Assembly (NCBI RefSeq): GCF_017353515.1
Contig: NZ_JAFMPY010000004.1
Location: 310,001-374,000 of the forward strand
Source of the DNA: Jiella sonneratiae
GTDB taxonomy: Bacteria; Pseudomonadota; Alphaproteobacteria; Rhizobiales; Rhizobiaceae
Reading direction: 5' to 3'
Length of the DNA stretch: 64,000 nt
Shown: positions 37,603 to 45,722 of the stretch, piece after piece
How positions within the stretch are numbered: position 1 is the first letter of the stretch
Layout: each line of letters opens with the position of its first letter
Translations under genes and position numbers: made by a program
The notes under the pieces: model-generated
Database searches by the model: none
Told to the model about the DNA's origin: nothing
Seen by the model: only the letters and a program-made list of their open reading frames with translations

Positions 37603-38234
37603 ACCGTGCAACCCCCTGGCCGAAGCTGAAGCGCGACCTCGTCGCGATCCTGCGCGGCCTTACCCCCGACGCCGCCGAAGCCGTGGTCTCGGGCCTCATC
37701 GAGGCGGGCTTCGAGGCGATCGAGATCCCGCTGAATTCGCCGGAGCCGTTCCGGTCGATCGCCAAGGCCTCGCTGCTCGCGCCGGACGGCGTCCTGATCG
37801 GCGCGGGCACCGTGCTCGACGTCGCGGCGGTCGACCGGCTTGCGGATGTCGGCGGCCAGCTTCTCGTCAGCCCGAACGTCGATGCCGCGGTGCTGACCCG
37901 CGCCGCCGAGCAGGGGCTGGTGACGATGCCCGGCGTCTTCACCGCGACCGAAGCGCTGGCGGCCGCGCGTCTCGGCGCCTCGGCGCTGAAGTTCTTTCCG
38001 GCGAGCGTCCTCGGCCCGTCCGGCATCAAGGCGATCCGCGCGGTGCTGCCGCCGGATCTGCCGGTCGGCGCGGTGGGCGGCGTCTCGGAACAGGACTTCG
38101 CCGCCTATGCCGCGGCGGGCGTGCGCCATTTCGGTCTCGGCTCCTCGCTCTTCCAGCCGGGCGACGACGCGGAGACGGTCCGGGCGCGGGCGGTGCGGGC
38201 GGTTGCGGCCTACGACGCCGTGTTCGCAGAGTGA
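37599..38234 (+). CDS. dgoA: 2-dehydro-3-deoxy-6-phosphogalactonate aldolase
   Basis: Class I aldolase splitting the kinase product into pyruvate and glyceraldehyde 3-phosphate. The 211 residues contain the KDPG-aldolase pattern: LVAILRGLTP, the base Glu in GFEAIEIPLNSP, GAGTV, and the Schiff-base lysine in ALKFFPAS. It ends the galactose operon and is followed by a hairpin. Confidence 0.94.
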   Translation: MNRATPWPKLKRDLVAILRGLTPDAAEAVVSGLIEAGFEAIEIPLNSPEPFRSIAKASLLAPDGVLIGAGTVLDVAAVDRLADVGGQLLVSPNVDAAVLTRAAEQGLVTMPGVFTATEALAAARLGASALKFFPASVLGPSGIKAIRAVLPPDLPVGAVGGVSEQDFAAYAAAGVRHFGLGSSLFQPGDDAETVRARAVRAVAAYDAVFAE

Positions 38235-38277
38235 TCGAGGTGCCGGGGCGCGCCGGCGCGCCGGCATCCCCCCTCGA
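38235..38277. terminator. Hairpin between convergent dgoA and the transaminase gene
   Basis: Nested inverted repeats (TCGAGG 38235-38240 with CCTCGA 38272-38277; TGCCGG 38241-38246 with CCGGCA 38261-38266) begin directly at the dgoA stop codon. They could end transcription from both sides. No T tract is present. Confidence 0.5.
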
Positions 38278-38283
38278 CCGGCG

Positions 38284-39138
38284 TCAGATCGCCGACTTCC
38301 GGGCTTCCTCGATGTAGATCGCCCGCAGCAGCCGCGCGGTTTCGCCCGGCGTGCCGTCGCCGATCCGCTGCCCGTCGATCTCGACCACCGGCAGGACGAA
38401 GCTCGACGCCGAGGTGATGAAGGCCTCGCGCGCCGAGAGCGCCTCCTCGACCGAGAAGGGCCGCTCGTCGATCGCCATGCCGGCCACGCCGGCGAGCCTC
38501 AGGACGGCCGTGCGGGTGATGCCGGGAAGGATCGCCGGCGACAGCGGCCGGGTGACCAGCGTGCCGTCGCCGGGCACGATGTAGGCGTTGTTGGAAGACC
38601 CTTCGGTGACGAAGCCGTCCTTGACCAGCCAGGCGTCGTCGGCGCCCCGCCGCTTCGCCTCGGTCTTCGCCATGGACGGATAGAGAAGCTGCACGGTCTT
38701 GATGTCGCAGCGCTGCCAGCGAAGGTCGGGCAGGGTGACGACGCGAAGCCCGCTCGTCGCCGCCGGCTTCTCGACGAGGCTCGACGCCTGGGTGAAGAGG
38801 ACGAGCGAGGGGCGGGTGTCCTCCGGCGGAAACAGGAAGTCGCGATCGGCGGCGCCGCGCGTCACCTGCATGTAGACCGCGCCCTCGACGAGGCCGTTCC
38901 GCGCGACGAGTTCCCGGTGGATCGCGAGGAGTTCCGCCTCGCCTGCCGGCTGCGGCATGGCGAGTTCGCCGAGCGAGCGGCGCAGCCGCGCCATGTGGCC
39001 GGAAAAGTCGACCAGCCTGCCGTCGAGGACGCTCACCACCTCGTAGACCGCATCGGCGAAGAGGAAGCCGCGGTCGAAGATCGAGACCCGTCCCTGATCT
39101 TCGGGACAGAACACGCCGTTCACATAGACCGTCCGCAT
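38284..39138 (-). CDS. Class IV aminotransferase, D-amino-acid transaminase-like
   Basis: PLP enzyme of 284 residues. The N-terminus has VYVNGVFCPEDQGRVSIFDRGFLFADAVYE, typical of D-alanine transaminases. The PLP lysine is in DIKTVQLLYPSMAKTEA, and EGSSNNAYIV and LPGITRTAVL bind the cofactor phosphate. It probably interconverts D-amino acids with 2-oxoglutarate for peptidoglycan or catabolism. A branched-chain transaminase cannot be excluded, but the FDRGFLFADAVYE segment favours the D-specific type. Confidence 0.85.
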   Translation of the reverse strand: MRTVYVNGVFCPEDQGRVSIFDRGFLFADAVYEVVSVLDGRLVDFSGHMARLRRSLGELAMPQPAGEAELLAIHRELVARNGLVEGAVYMQVTRGAADRDFLFPPEDTRPSLVLFTQASSLVEKPAATSGLRVVTLPDLRWQRCDIKTVQLLYPSMAKTEAKRRGADDAWLVKDGFVTEGSSNNAYIVPGDGTLVTRPLSPAILPGITRTAVLRLAGVAGMAIDERPFSVEEALSAREAFITSASSFVLPVVEIDGQRIGDGTPGETARLLRAIYIEEARKSAI

Positions 39139-39300
39139 CGCGCCTTGCCTTGTTCCGTGAGGTCTTCCCGGCGATTTACACCGACGAGCCGGCTAAGCGC
39201 CATCAGGCTCGATGAAGAATCCAGTTTTACGAAAGCTTCAGCAAGCCCGGCGCACCATGGGCGGGATCGATCGCAGCCCATCGGAAAGCAAGAAGCCGCC

Positions 39301-39993
39301 ATGGCCGACCAGTCATTCGAGCAGATACTCGACGGTGTCGCCGCCCGGCACGAGGACAAGGGCTGGCGCTCGGCCGTCGGCCGCGCCTCGTCCGGCCTGA
39401 TGGCCCTCGTCGGCATGCGGCGCGGCCCGAAGATCGCCGGGACCGCCGCCGGGAGCGAGGCGGCGCGCGCCGCCTATGAGGAAGATCTCGAGGCGGAGGA
39501 CTTCTCCGACTTCGACGAGCCGGCCGCGCCCCGCAGCGCGCCATCGCCGTCCGGGCCGCGTGCCGCGTCTGCGCCGCCGCAAAGGCCGGCGGGCGCGGAG
39601 GCGGCATCCGGCGGGCCGAAGAAGCCGGAATCCCGCGGCTCCGGCGAGACGCCGCGCCGCGCCGAGCCGCCGCGATCCGACACCCCGCGCGACAGCCGGC
39701 GGGGCTTTGCCACCGACGTCGAGGCCGCCTACGGCAAGAGTGCCGCTGCGGAAGAGGCGCCGCCGCCGGCCGGGGCGCCGAGCACCGACCCGCGCGACGT
39801 CGCCAAGGAGCTGAACATCCTGACCGCGTCGAGCGTCAAGGATCTGCTTGACGCGCGGCGCAGCTTTGCCCGCGCCAACCATCCGGACCGTGTCGCGATC
39901 CTCTATCGCCCGCAGGCGACGGTCCGCATGCAGATCGCCAACCGCCTCGTCGACGACGCCATCGCGAGGATGAGCGGCCAGGGCCGGCGGTAG
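39301..39993 (+). CDS. J-domain-like protein with disordered middle
   Basis: A 230-residue protein I do not recognise as a named family. Residues 1-60 are mixed. Residues about 75-155 are Pro/Ala/Ser/Arg-rich and probably disordered. The last 65 residues (DVAKELNILTASSVKDLLDAR, FARANHPDRVAI) look like a shortened J-domain with the HPD tripeptide, which stimulates DnaK ATPase in true J-proteins. No membrane segment is seen. The ATG at 39301 follows GAAAGCAAGAAG. Confidence 0.7.
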   Translation: MADQSFEQILDGVAARHEDKGWRSAVGRASSGLMALVGMRRGPKIAGTAAGSEAARAAYEEDLEAEDFSDFDEPAAPRSAPSPSGPRAASAPPQRPAGAEAASGGPKKPESRGSGETPRRAEPPRSDTPRDSRRGFATDVEAAYGKSAAAEEAPPPAGAPSTDPRDVAKELNILTASSVKDLLDARRSFARANHPDRVAILYRPQATVRMQIANRLVDDAIARMSGQGRR

Positions 39994-40170
39994 CCTCGGC
40001 GCGTCGCCGATGGCGCTTGCCTTCACGCGATCGACAGGCCGACATCCACCCGCCTTTGCCTGCCGCCGAAAAATGCCGCAGAGTTGGCCGGCCGCCGGCT
40101 CCGCGCGGGCTCCTGCATGAGCGAGAGCGGGATGAGCTTCGCCCGTCATCCTGGTCGAATTTGTTTTGTG

Positions 40171-40219
40171 TGCATGATCCTTTCCGAAAACCGGTTCCCA
40201 CTTTTCGGGATCACGCTCG
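40171..40219. repeat. Dispersed palindromic repeat of Rhizobiales type
   Basis: The element TGCATGATCC ... CCGAAAACCGGTTCCCAC ... GGGATCA folds as nested arms (TGATC/GATCA and CCGAAAA/TTTTCGG) around a short loop. I recall near-identical copies between genes in many Rhizobiales genomes. It lies between the J-like gene and ureD, 34 bases before the ureD start. No second copy was noticed in this window. Confidence 0.7.
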
Positions 40220-40252
40220 AGCGGCGCAGCGTTGGCACGGAGTGCGATCACG

Positions 40253-41098
40253 ATGGATGGTGACAGGCCCTTGCGTCCGGCCGAACCGAACGACGTGGCC
40301 CTGCCGCCGCTGCAGCGCGCCAGGGGCCGGCTCTCCCTGACGGTCAAGGCCGCCGACGGCCGCACGCGGCTCGACGACCTCCATCAGGCGGGCTGCCTGA
40401 AGCTGCGCTTTCCGAAGCTGCCGGGGACGACGACGGAAGCCGTGCTGATCAATACCTCCGGCGGGCTGACCGGTGGCGACCGCCTCGACCAGAGCTTCAC
40501 GGTCTCGGCGGGGGCCCGCCTCGCCGTGACCACGCAGGCCTGCGAGCGGATCTACCGTGCACGTTCCGGCCGGGCCGAGGTCGCGACGCGGCTGCGGGTC
40601 GAAGCCGGCGGTTTCCTCGGCTTCCTGCCCCAGGAGACGATCCTCTTCGACGAAGGCGCGCTGTCGCGCCGGCTCGAGCTCGATGCCGACGAGGATTCCG
40701 GTTTCGTCGTCTGCGAGAGCGTCATCCTCGGCCGCGAGATGATGGGCGAGACGGTGCAGCGCGGCCTCTTTCGGGAAAGCTGGCGCATCCGCGTCGGCGG
40801 CCGTCTCGTCTTCGCCGAGGAGACGCGGCTCGACGGGCGGATCGCCGAAGACGCGGCCGCGCCGGCCGCGCTCGCCGGCAACCGGGCCTTCGCGACGCTT
40901 GTCGCCCGCCTCGACCGACCGGAGACGGTGCTCGCCTCCCTGCGCGGCATCGTCGGCGACCGCGGCGGGGCGAGCCTCGTCGACGGTCTCGTCGTCGCCC
41001 GCATCGTCGCGCCCTCCGGCTTCCTGCTGCGCCGCAGCCTCGTCCCGGCCCTGGCGCTGCTCTCGCAAAGCGCGGTGCCGCGGATCTGGTCGTTCTGA
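40253..41098 (+). CDS. ureD: Urease accessory protein UreD
   Basis: Scaffold protein that, with UreF and UreG, delivers nickel to apo-urease. The 281 residues carry UreD hallmarks: LINTSGGLTGGDRL, TTQACERIYRA, GGFLGFLPQETILFD and GRLVFAEETRLDG. The ATG at 40253 has GGAG upstream. It is followed by ureA after 108 bases, but ureF, ureG, ureE, ureB and ureC are not in the window. Confidence 0.94.
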   Translation: MDGDRPLRPAEPNDVALPPLQRARGRLSLTVKAADGRTRLDDLHQAGCLKLRFPKLPGTTTEAVLINTSGGLTGGDRLDQSFTVSAGARLAVTTQACERIYRARSGRAEVATRLRVEAGGFLGFLPQETILFDEGALSRRLELDADEDSGFVVCESVILGREMMGETVQRGLFRESWRIRVGGRLVFAEETRLDGRIAEDAAAPAALAGNRAFATLVARLDRPETVLASLRGIVGDRGGASLVDGLVVARIVAPSGFLLRRSLVPALALLSQSAVPRIWSF

Positions 41099-41206
41099 GA
41101 CCGGCGAGAGCCGGCTTCGGCGCGGCCGATGCCGGCTTTTGGCATTGCTGGCCGGTCCGCCGAACCACTATCATGGGCGCGACCACAGACCGAGAGGGAC
41201 ACATCC

Positions 41207-41509
41207 ATGCAGCTGACGCCCCGCGAGAAGGACAAGCTCCTCATTTCCATGGCGGCCGTCGTCGCGCGGCGGCGGCTCGAACGCGGCGTCAAGCTCAACC
41301 ACCCCGAGGCGATCGCGCTGATCACAGACTTCGTCGTCGAGGGGGCGCGCGACGGCCGGAGCGTCGCCGACCTGATGCAGGCGGGCGCCAAGGTGATCAC
41401 CCGCGATCAGGTGATGGAGGGCGTCGCCGAGATGATCCACGACGTCCAGGTCGAGGCGACGTTTCCGGACGGCACCAAGCTGGTGACGGTGCATGAGCCG
41501 ATCCGCTGA
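41207..41509 (+). CDS. ureA: Urease gamma subunit
   Basis: Smallest structural subunit of urease; exactly 100 residues as usual. It begins [31 protein letters not shown] and has the conserved [22 protein letters not shown]-terminus. Instead of ureB, a GNAT gene and a DUF1810 gene follow, then genes on the opposite strand. Confidence 0.96.
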   Translation: MQLTPREKDKLLISMAAVVARRRLERGVKLNHPEAIALITDFVVEGARDGRSVADLMQAGAKVITRDQVMEGVAEMIHDVQVEATFPDGTKLVTVHEPIR

Positions 41510-41525
41510 GGCAGGTTGCGGAGGT

Positions 41526-42023
41526 ATGGCCGCGCCGATGCCGGAAGCCCCGCAGGAACCGGGGGCGATCGAATTTCGCGAGACGGATCCGCGCTCCGGC
41601 GACGCGCGCTCCTGCCTCGGCGCATATTACGCCGAACTCGCGAGACGCTTCGACCGCGGCTTCGACGTCGCTCTTTCCGCCGATCCCGATGCCGCGACGA
41701 TGCTGCGGCCGCGCGGCGCCTTCCTCGTCGCGTACCGCGACGGCGCTGCCATCGGCTGCGTCGGGCTGAAGGGGACATGCCCGGACTATGCCGAGGTGAA
41801 GCGGCTCTGGGTCGCGCCGGCGGCGCGCGGTCTCGGCCTTGCGAAGCGGCTGATGGCGCGGGTCGAGGCGATCGCCCGCGAACTCGGCATCGCGGTGCTC
41901 CGGCTCGACACCAACAAGGCGCTGCCGGAGGCGATCGCCATGTATCGCAACGCCGGCTGGCGGGAGATCGAGCGCTTCAACGACGATCCCTATCCCGACT
42001 TCTTCTTCGAAAAGCGGCTGTAG
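41526..42023 (+). CDS. GNAT-family N-acetyltransferase
   Basis: A 165-residue acetyltransferase. The acetyl-CoA binding motif is in VAPAARGLGLAKRLMARVEAIARELG, followed by LDTNKALPEAIAMYRNAGWREIERF and the typical YPDFFFEKRL end. The substrate is unknown. Starts at 41493 (overlapping ureA) and 41538 are also possible. Its place behind ureA suggests co-transcription with the urease genes. Confidence 0.83.
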   Translation: MAAPMPEAPQEPGAIEFRETDPRSGDARSCLGAYYAELARRFDRGFDVALSADPDAATMLRPRGAFLVAYRDGAAIGCVGLKGTCPDYAEVKRLWVAPAARGLGLAKRLMARVEAIARELGIAVLRLDTNKALPEAIAMYRNAGWREIERFNDDPYPDFFFEKRL

Positions 42024-42107
42024 CGCGTTAGGTCTTTCGAAAGGTGATGGCATCTCCCGGCGTCGCACGGCGCCGTGGCGATCGCCGACGCAAGACGGAG
42101 GCCCGAC

Positions 42108-42515
42108 ATGTCGCTCGACCGCTTCGTGGAGGCGCAGGCACCGGTCCATGCCCGGGCGCTCGCCGAACTTAAGGCCGGCCGCAAGCAGAGCCACTGGATG
42201 TGGTTCGTCTTTCCACAGATCGAGGGGCTCGGTTCCTCGGCGATGGCGCAGCGCTACGCCATCCGGTCGCTCGCCGAGGCGAAGGACTATCTCGCTCATC
42301 CGGTGCTCGGCCGCCGCCTCGCCGAATGCACCGGGGCGGTGCTCGAACATCGCGGCAAGAGCGCCCACGCGATCTTCGGCTCGCCCGACGACATGAAGTT
42401 CCATTCCTCGATGACGCTGTTTTCCCGCGCAGCGCCGGAGAAGGCCGTCTTCCGCCAGGCGCTCGAGGCGTTCTTCGACGGGGCGGAGGACGCGGCGACG
42501 CTTTCGCGCATCTGA
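42108..42515 (+). CDS. DUF1810 family protein
   Basis: A 135-residue protein with the DUF1810 patterns LAELKAGRKQSHWMWFVFPQ, YAIRSLAEAKDYLAHPVLG and HAIFGSPDDMKFHSSMTLF. The function is unknown. I recall such genes near urease operons in Rhizobiales, which would fit its place behind ureA. It ends 13 bases before the convergent uxuA stop. Confidence 0.87.
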   Translation: MSLDRFVEAQAPVHARALAELKAGRKQSHWMWFVFPQIEGLGSSAMAQRYAIRSLAEAKDYLAHPVLGRRLAECTGAVLEHRGKSAHAIFGSPDDMKFHSSMTLFSRAAPEKAVFRQALEAFFDGAEDAATLSRI

Positions 42516-42528
42516 GCGGGGGCGGGGC

Positions 42529-43749
42529 TCAGCCGGACGCGGTCGCCGCCTGCGAAAACTCCAGGCCGCGGATGACGCCGCGCAGCTCGGCGAGGCCCTT
42601 CAGCCGGCCGATCGCCGGATAGCCGGGCTGGGCCTTGCGGCTGAGGTCGTCGAGGATGTCCTGGCCGTGGTCCGGCCGGAAGGGGATCGAGGCGTCGGCG
42701 CGGCCGGCCGCCCTGCGGCGCTTCTCCTCGGCAAGCGCCGCGGCGGCGAGCGCCACCATGTCGGTGTCGCCGCCGAGATGCTCGGCCTCGTAGAACGAGC
42801 AGGGCAGGCCGTCGCCCTCGCGGGTGGTGTTCCTCAAATGCAGGAAATGCACCCGTGCGCCGAGCCGCTGCATCATCCCCGGCAGGTCGTTGTCGGGCCT
42901 GACGCCGAGCGAGCCGGAGCACAGCGTGATGCCGTTGGCCGAAAGGTCGACGGCCTCCATGACGGTCTTGTACTGCGCCTCCGTCGACATGATCCGCGGC
43001 AGGCCGAGCAGCGGGAAGGGCGGATCGTCCGGGTGGCAGCAGAGGCGGATGCCGAGCTCCTCGGCGAGCGGGGCGACCTCCGAAAGGAAGTCGACGAAGT
43101 TCCGGCGCAACCGGTCCTCGTCGATCGCGCCATATTCGGCGAGATGGGCCCGGACGTCGTCGAGGCTGAAATGCTCCGCGGCGCCGGGCAGGCCGAAGAC
43201 GACGTTTCTGGCGAGCGCCGTCTTTTGCGCGTCGTCCATCGTGGCGAAGCGCCGCTCCGCCTCGGCGCCGACGGCCTGCGGAAAGTCCGCCGCGGCCCCC
43301 GGCCGCTGCAGGATGAAGATGTCGAAGGCGGCGAAGTCGACGACGTCGAAACGCATCGCCGTGCCGCCGTGGGCGACGCGGAAGGCGAGGTCGGTGCGCG
43401 TCCAGTCGAGGACCGGCATGAAATTGTAGCAGACGGTCTCGATGCCGGCCGCCTTCAGATTGGCGAGACTGACTTTGTAGTTCTCGACATGCTCGCGGAA
43501 GTCGCCGGTCTGCTTCTTGATCGCCTCGGAGACCGGCAGGCTCTCGACCACTTCCCAGGCGATGCCGGACGGCGTCCCGTCCCGGCGGGTCGCGATCTCG
43601 CGCTTTCGGCCGGCGATCGCCTCCGGCGTCCAGACGGTTCCCGTCGGCACGTGGTGCAGCGCCGAGACGACGCCCTCGACGCCTGCCTGCAGCATGTCGT
43701 CGACGCTCACGAGATCGCCCGGGCCGAACCATCGCCAGGTCTGCCGCAT
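42529..43749 (-). CDS. uxuA: Mannonate dehydratase
   Basis: Dehydrates D-mannonate to 2-keto-3-deoxygluconate in hexuronate (glucuronate) breakdown. The 406 residues show the UxuA pattern: MRQTWRWFGPGDLVSV, ALHHVPTGTVWT, YNFMPVLDWTRTDL, CCHPDDPP (metal-binding region), SGSLGVRPDNDLPGM and FRPDHGQDIL. It is last in a leftward operon with a TRAP transporter, which probably brings in the substrate. Confidence 0.94.
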   Translation of the reverse strand: MRQTWRWFGPGDLVSVDDMLQAGVEGVVSALHHVPTGTVWTPEAIAGRKREIATRRDGTPSGIAWEVVESLPVSEAIKKQTGDFREHVENYKVSLANLKAAGIETVCYNFMPVLDWTRTDLAFRVAHGGTAMRFDVVDFAAFDIFILQRPGAAADFPQAVGAEAERRFATMDDAQKTALARNVVFGLPGAAEHFSLDDVRAHLAEYGAIDEDRLRRNFVDFLSEVAPLAEELGIRLCCHPDDPPFPLLGLPRIMSTEAQYKTVMEAVDLSANGITLCSGSLGVRPDNDLPGMMQRLGARVHFLHLRNTTREGDGLPCSFYEAEHLGGDTDMVALAAAALAEEKRRRAAGRADASIPFRPDHGQDILDDLSRKAQPGYPAIGRLKGLAELRGVIRGLEFSQAATASG

Positions 43750-43796
43750 CGTCTTTCCTTTTCTTCTCTTCGATCGGAGCCGGAACCCGGCCGGCT

Positions 43797-45074
43797 TTAC
43801 ATCAGAAGGTTGGGCAGCAACAGCACGAGCCCCGGCAGGAAGGCGAGGATCGTAACGACCAGGAGGATCGCCGCCACGAAGGGGATCGATTCCCTGACGT
43901 AATCCTCGATCGGGCAATCGAGGATGCTGCACACGGCGTACATCGCGACGCCGACCGGCGGCGTCATGCCGCCGAGGGTGACGATGGTCATCATCAGGAT
44001 GCCGAAATGCACCGGGTCGACGCCGAGCGGCTGGACGATCGGCAGGACGATCGGGGTGAGCAGCAGGACGAGCACCGTCGCCTCGATGAACAGGCCGCAG
44101 ACGAAGACGAAGATCAGGATCAGAAAGACCACGACGATCGGTTCGTGGGACAGGCCGAGCAGCGCCTCGGCGATGGTCTGCGGCGCCCGCTCGAAGACGA
44201 TGGCATAGCCGACCATCCCGGAGAAAAGGATGATGACGGTGATGACGCCGATGTCGACGACGCTTTCCGACAGCGCCTCCTGCAGCGCGCTCCAGGTGAG
44301 TTCCCGGTGGGCGAAGATGCCGACGGCGAGGGCGTAGACCACGGCGAAGGCGCCGACCTCGGAGGCGGTGAAGACGCCGCTCCTGATCGAGACGAGCAGG
44401 GCGACCGGAAAGATCAGCGCCCACTTCGCCTCCCACAGCGTGCGGCCGACCGTCCGCCGGTCCGGCAGCGACCTCGTGTCGCCGCCATAGCCGCGCTTCC
44501 TGGCGACGATCCAGACCGTCGTCATCAGCGCGACCATCATCATGACGCCGGGAATGACGCCGGCGAGGAAGAGCCGGCCGATCGAGACGTTGCCGACGAA
44601 GCCGTAGAGGATCAGGCCGAGGCTCGGCGGGATCGTCGCGGTGATCAGCGAACCGACCGCCATGGTGGCGGCGGTGAAGCCCTTGCCGTAGCCGGAGCGG
44701 ATCATCTCCGGGCCGAGCACCCGCGCCTCCATCGCCGCGTCGGCGACGGCCGAGCCGGAGACGCCGCCCATGAAGGTCGAGAGCAGGATGCAGACCTGGG
44801 CGAGGCCGCCGGCCATCCAGGAGACGAGGGCGTTCGAACAGTCGATCAGCCGGCGGGTGATGCCGGTCTTGTTCATCATGTGGCCGGCGAGCAGGAACAG
44901 CGGCACGGCGAGGAGCGGAAAGCTCTGCGAGGCCGAGGCCACCTGCTGGATGCCGATCGACACCGGGATGAACTGGCTGGTGAGGAAGAAGGAGAAGCCG
45001 GCGATGCCGATGGCGAAGGCGATCGGCATGCCGAGGAGCATCAGCGCGAAGAACAGGATGGTCGGCAGCAACAT
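43797..45074 (-). CDS. dctM: TRAP transporter large permease (DctM-type)
   Basis: Membrane subunit of 425 residues with about twelve helices. Family marks include GMPIAFAIGIAG, GHMMNKTGITRRL, GGVSGSAVADAAM, ATIPPSLGLILYG and TLGGMTPPVGVAMY. It drives sodium-coupled uptake with the DctQ and DctP partners encoded upstream. The start at 45074 is chosen as the first residue of the first helix. Confidence 0.93.
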   Translation of the reverse strand: MLLPTILFFALMLLGMPIAFAIGIAGFSFFLTSQFIPVSIGIQQVASASQSFPLLAVPLFLLAGHMMNKTGITRRLIDCSNALVSWMAGGLAQVCILLSTFMGGVSGSAVADAAMEARVLGPEMIRSGYGKGFTAATMAVGSLITATIPPSLGLILYGFVGNVSIGRLFLAGVIPGVMMMVALMTTVWIVARKRGYGGDTRSLPDRRTVGRTLWEAKWALIFPVALLVSIRSGVFTASEVGAFAVVYALAVGIFAHRELTWSALQEALSESVVDIGVITVIILFSGMVGYAIVFERAPQTIAEALLGLSHEPIVVVFLILIFVFVCGLFIEATVLVLLLTPIVLPIVQPLGVDPVHFGILMMTIVTLGGMTPPVGVAMYAVCSILDCPIEDYVRESIPFVAAILLVVTILAFLPGLVLLLPNLLM

Positions 45075-45084
45075 CGGGGATCGC

Positions 45085-45639
45085 TCACAATTCGCCGGCG
45101 GTGCGCACGGTCTTGGCTTCACCGTGGCCCGGCGCGTCGCTGGTGTCGGCATCGCCGACCGTGCCGGGCTCGGCGGTGAAGACGAGGCCGCCCGATCGCA
45201 GCGCGGTGACGATCTGCACGAAGAGGACGATGCCGAGCGCGATGCAGCCGGCCGGCACCGCCGCCGTGACCCAGGCATACGAGATGCCGCTGTCGCCGAA
45301 GACGCGCGCGGTGTTGAGCAGCGTCAGCTTGACGCCGAACCAGCCCATGGCGGCGAGGAAGGCGAGCGCCAGGACGGCGAGGCCGAGTTCGATGGCCCGC
45401 CGCGCGGGGAAGGGGAGCTTGGCGACGAAATAGTCGACGCCGATATGCGCCTTCAGCCGCATCGCCTTCAGCGCCCCGAAGAAGCACAGCCAGACGAAGA
45501 CCGCCTGGGCCATGTCGACCGTCCAGATGATCGGGCGATCGATCGATCGCGAGACGGCGCCGATGAAGACGAAGACGACGACGGCGGCAAGCAGCAGGCG
45601 GCCGATCAGGTCTTCGATGCGGGCGAGGAGGGAAGACAT
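45085..45639 (-). CDS. dctQ: TRAP transporter small permease (DctQ-type)
   Basis: A 184-residue protein with four membrane helices and the WTVDMAQAVFVWLCFFGALKAMRLKAHIGVDYF-like DctQ core. It is 10 bases ahead of dctM. The roughly 30-residue hydrophilic tail is not part of the core domain. Confidence 0.9.
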   Translation of the reverse strand: MSSLLARIEDLIGRLLLAAVVVFVFIGAVSRSIDRPIIWTVDMAQAVFVWLCFFGALKAMRLKAHIGVDYFVAKLPFPARRAIELGLAVLALAFLAAMGWFGVKLTLLNTARVFGDSGISYAWVTAAVPAGCIALGIVLFVQIVTALRSGGLVFTAEPGTVGDADTSDAPGHGEAKTVRTAGEL

Positions 45640-45665
45640 GGGGCGCGTCGCCGATCAGCGCGGGG

Positions 45666-45700
45666 CGGGCCGGCGGCGTGTGCGGAACGCCGCCGGCCCG
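45666..45700 (-). promoter_or_regulatory. dctP-dctQ intercistronic hairpin
   Basis: A perfect 13-bp GC stem (45666-45678 with 45688-45700) with a 9-base loop lies 22 bases after the dctP stop. It probably stabilises the dctP message or attenuates the downstream permease genes, as abundant binding proteins require. Confidence 0.7.
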
Positions 45701-45722
45701 GTCTCGCGGTGGGGAAAATCCG

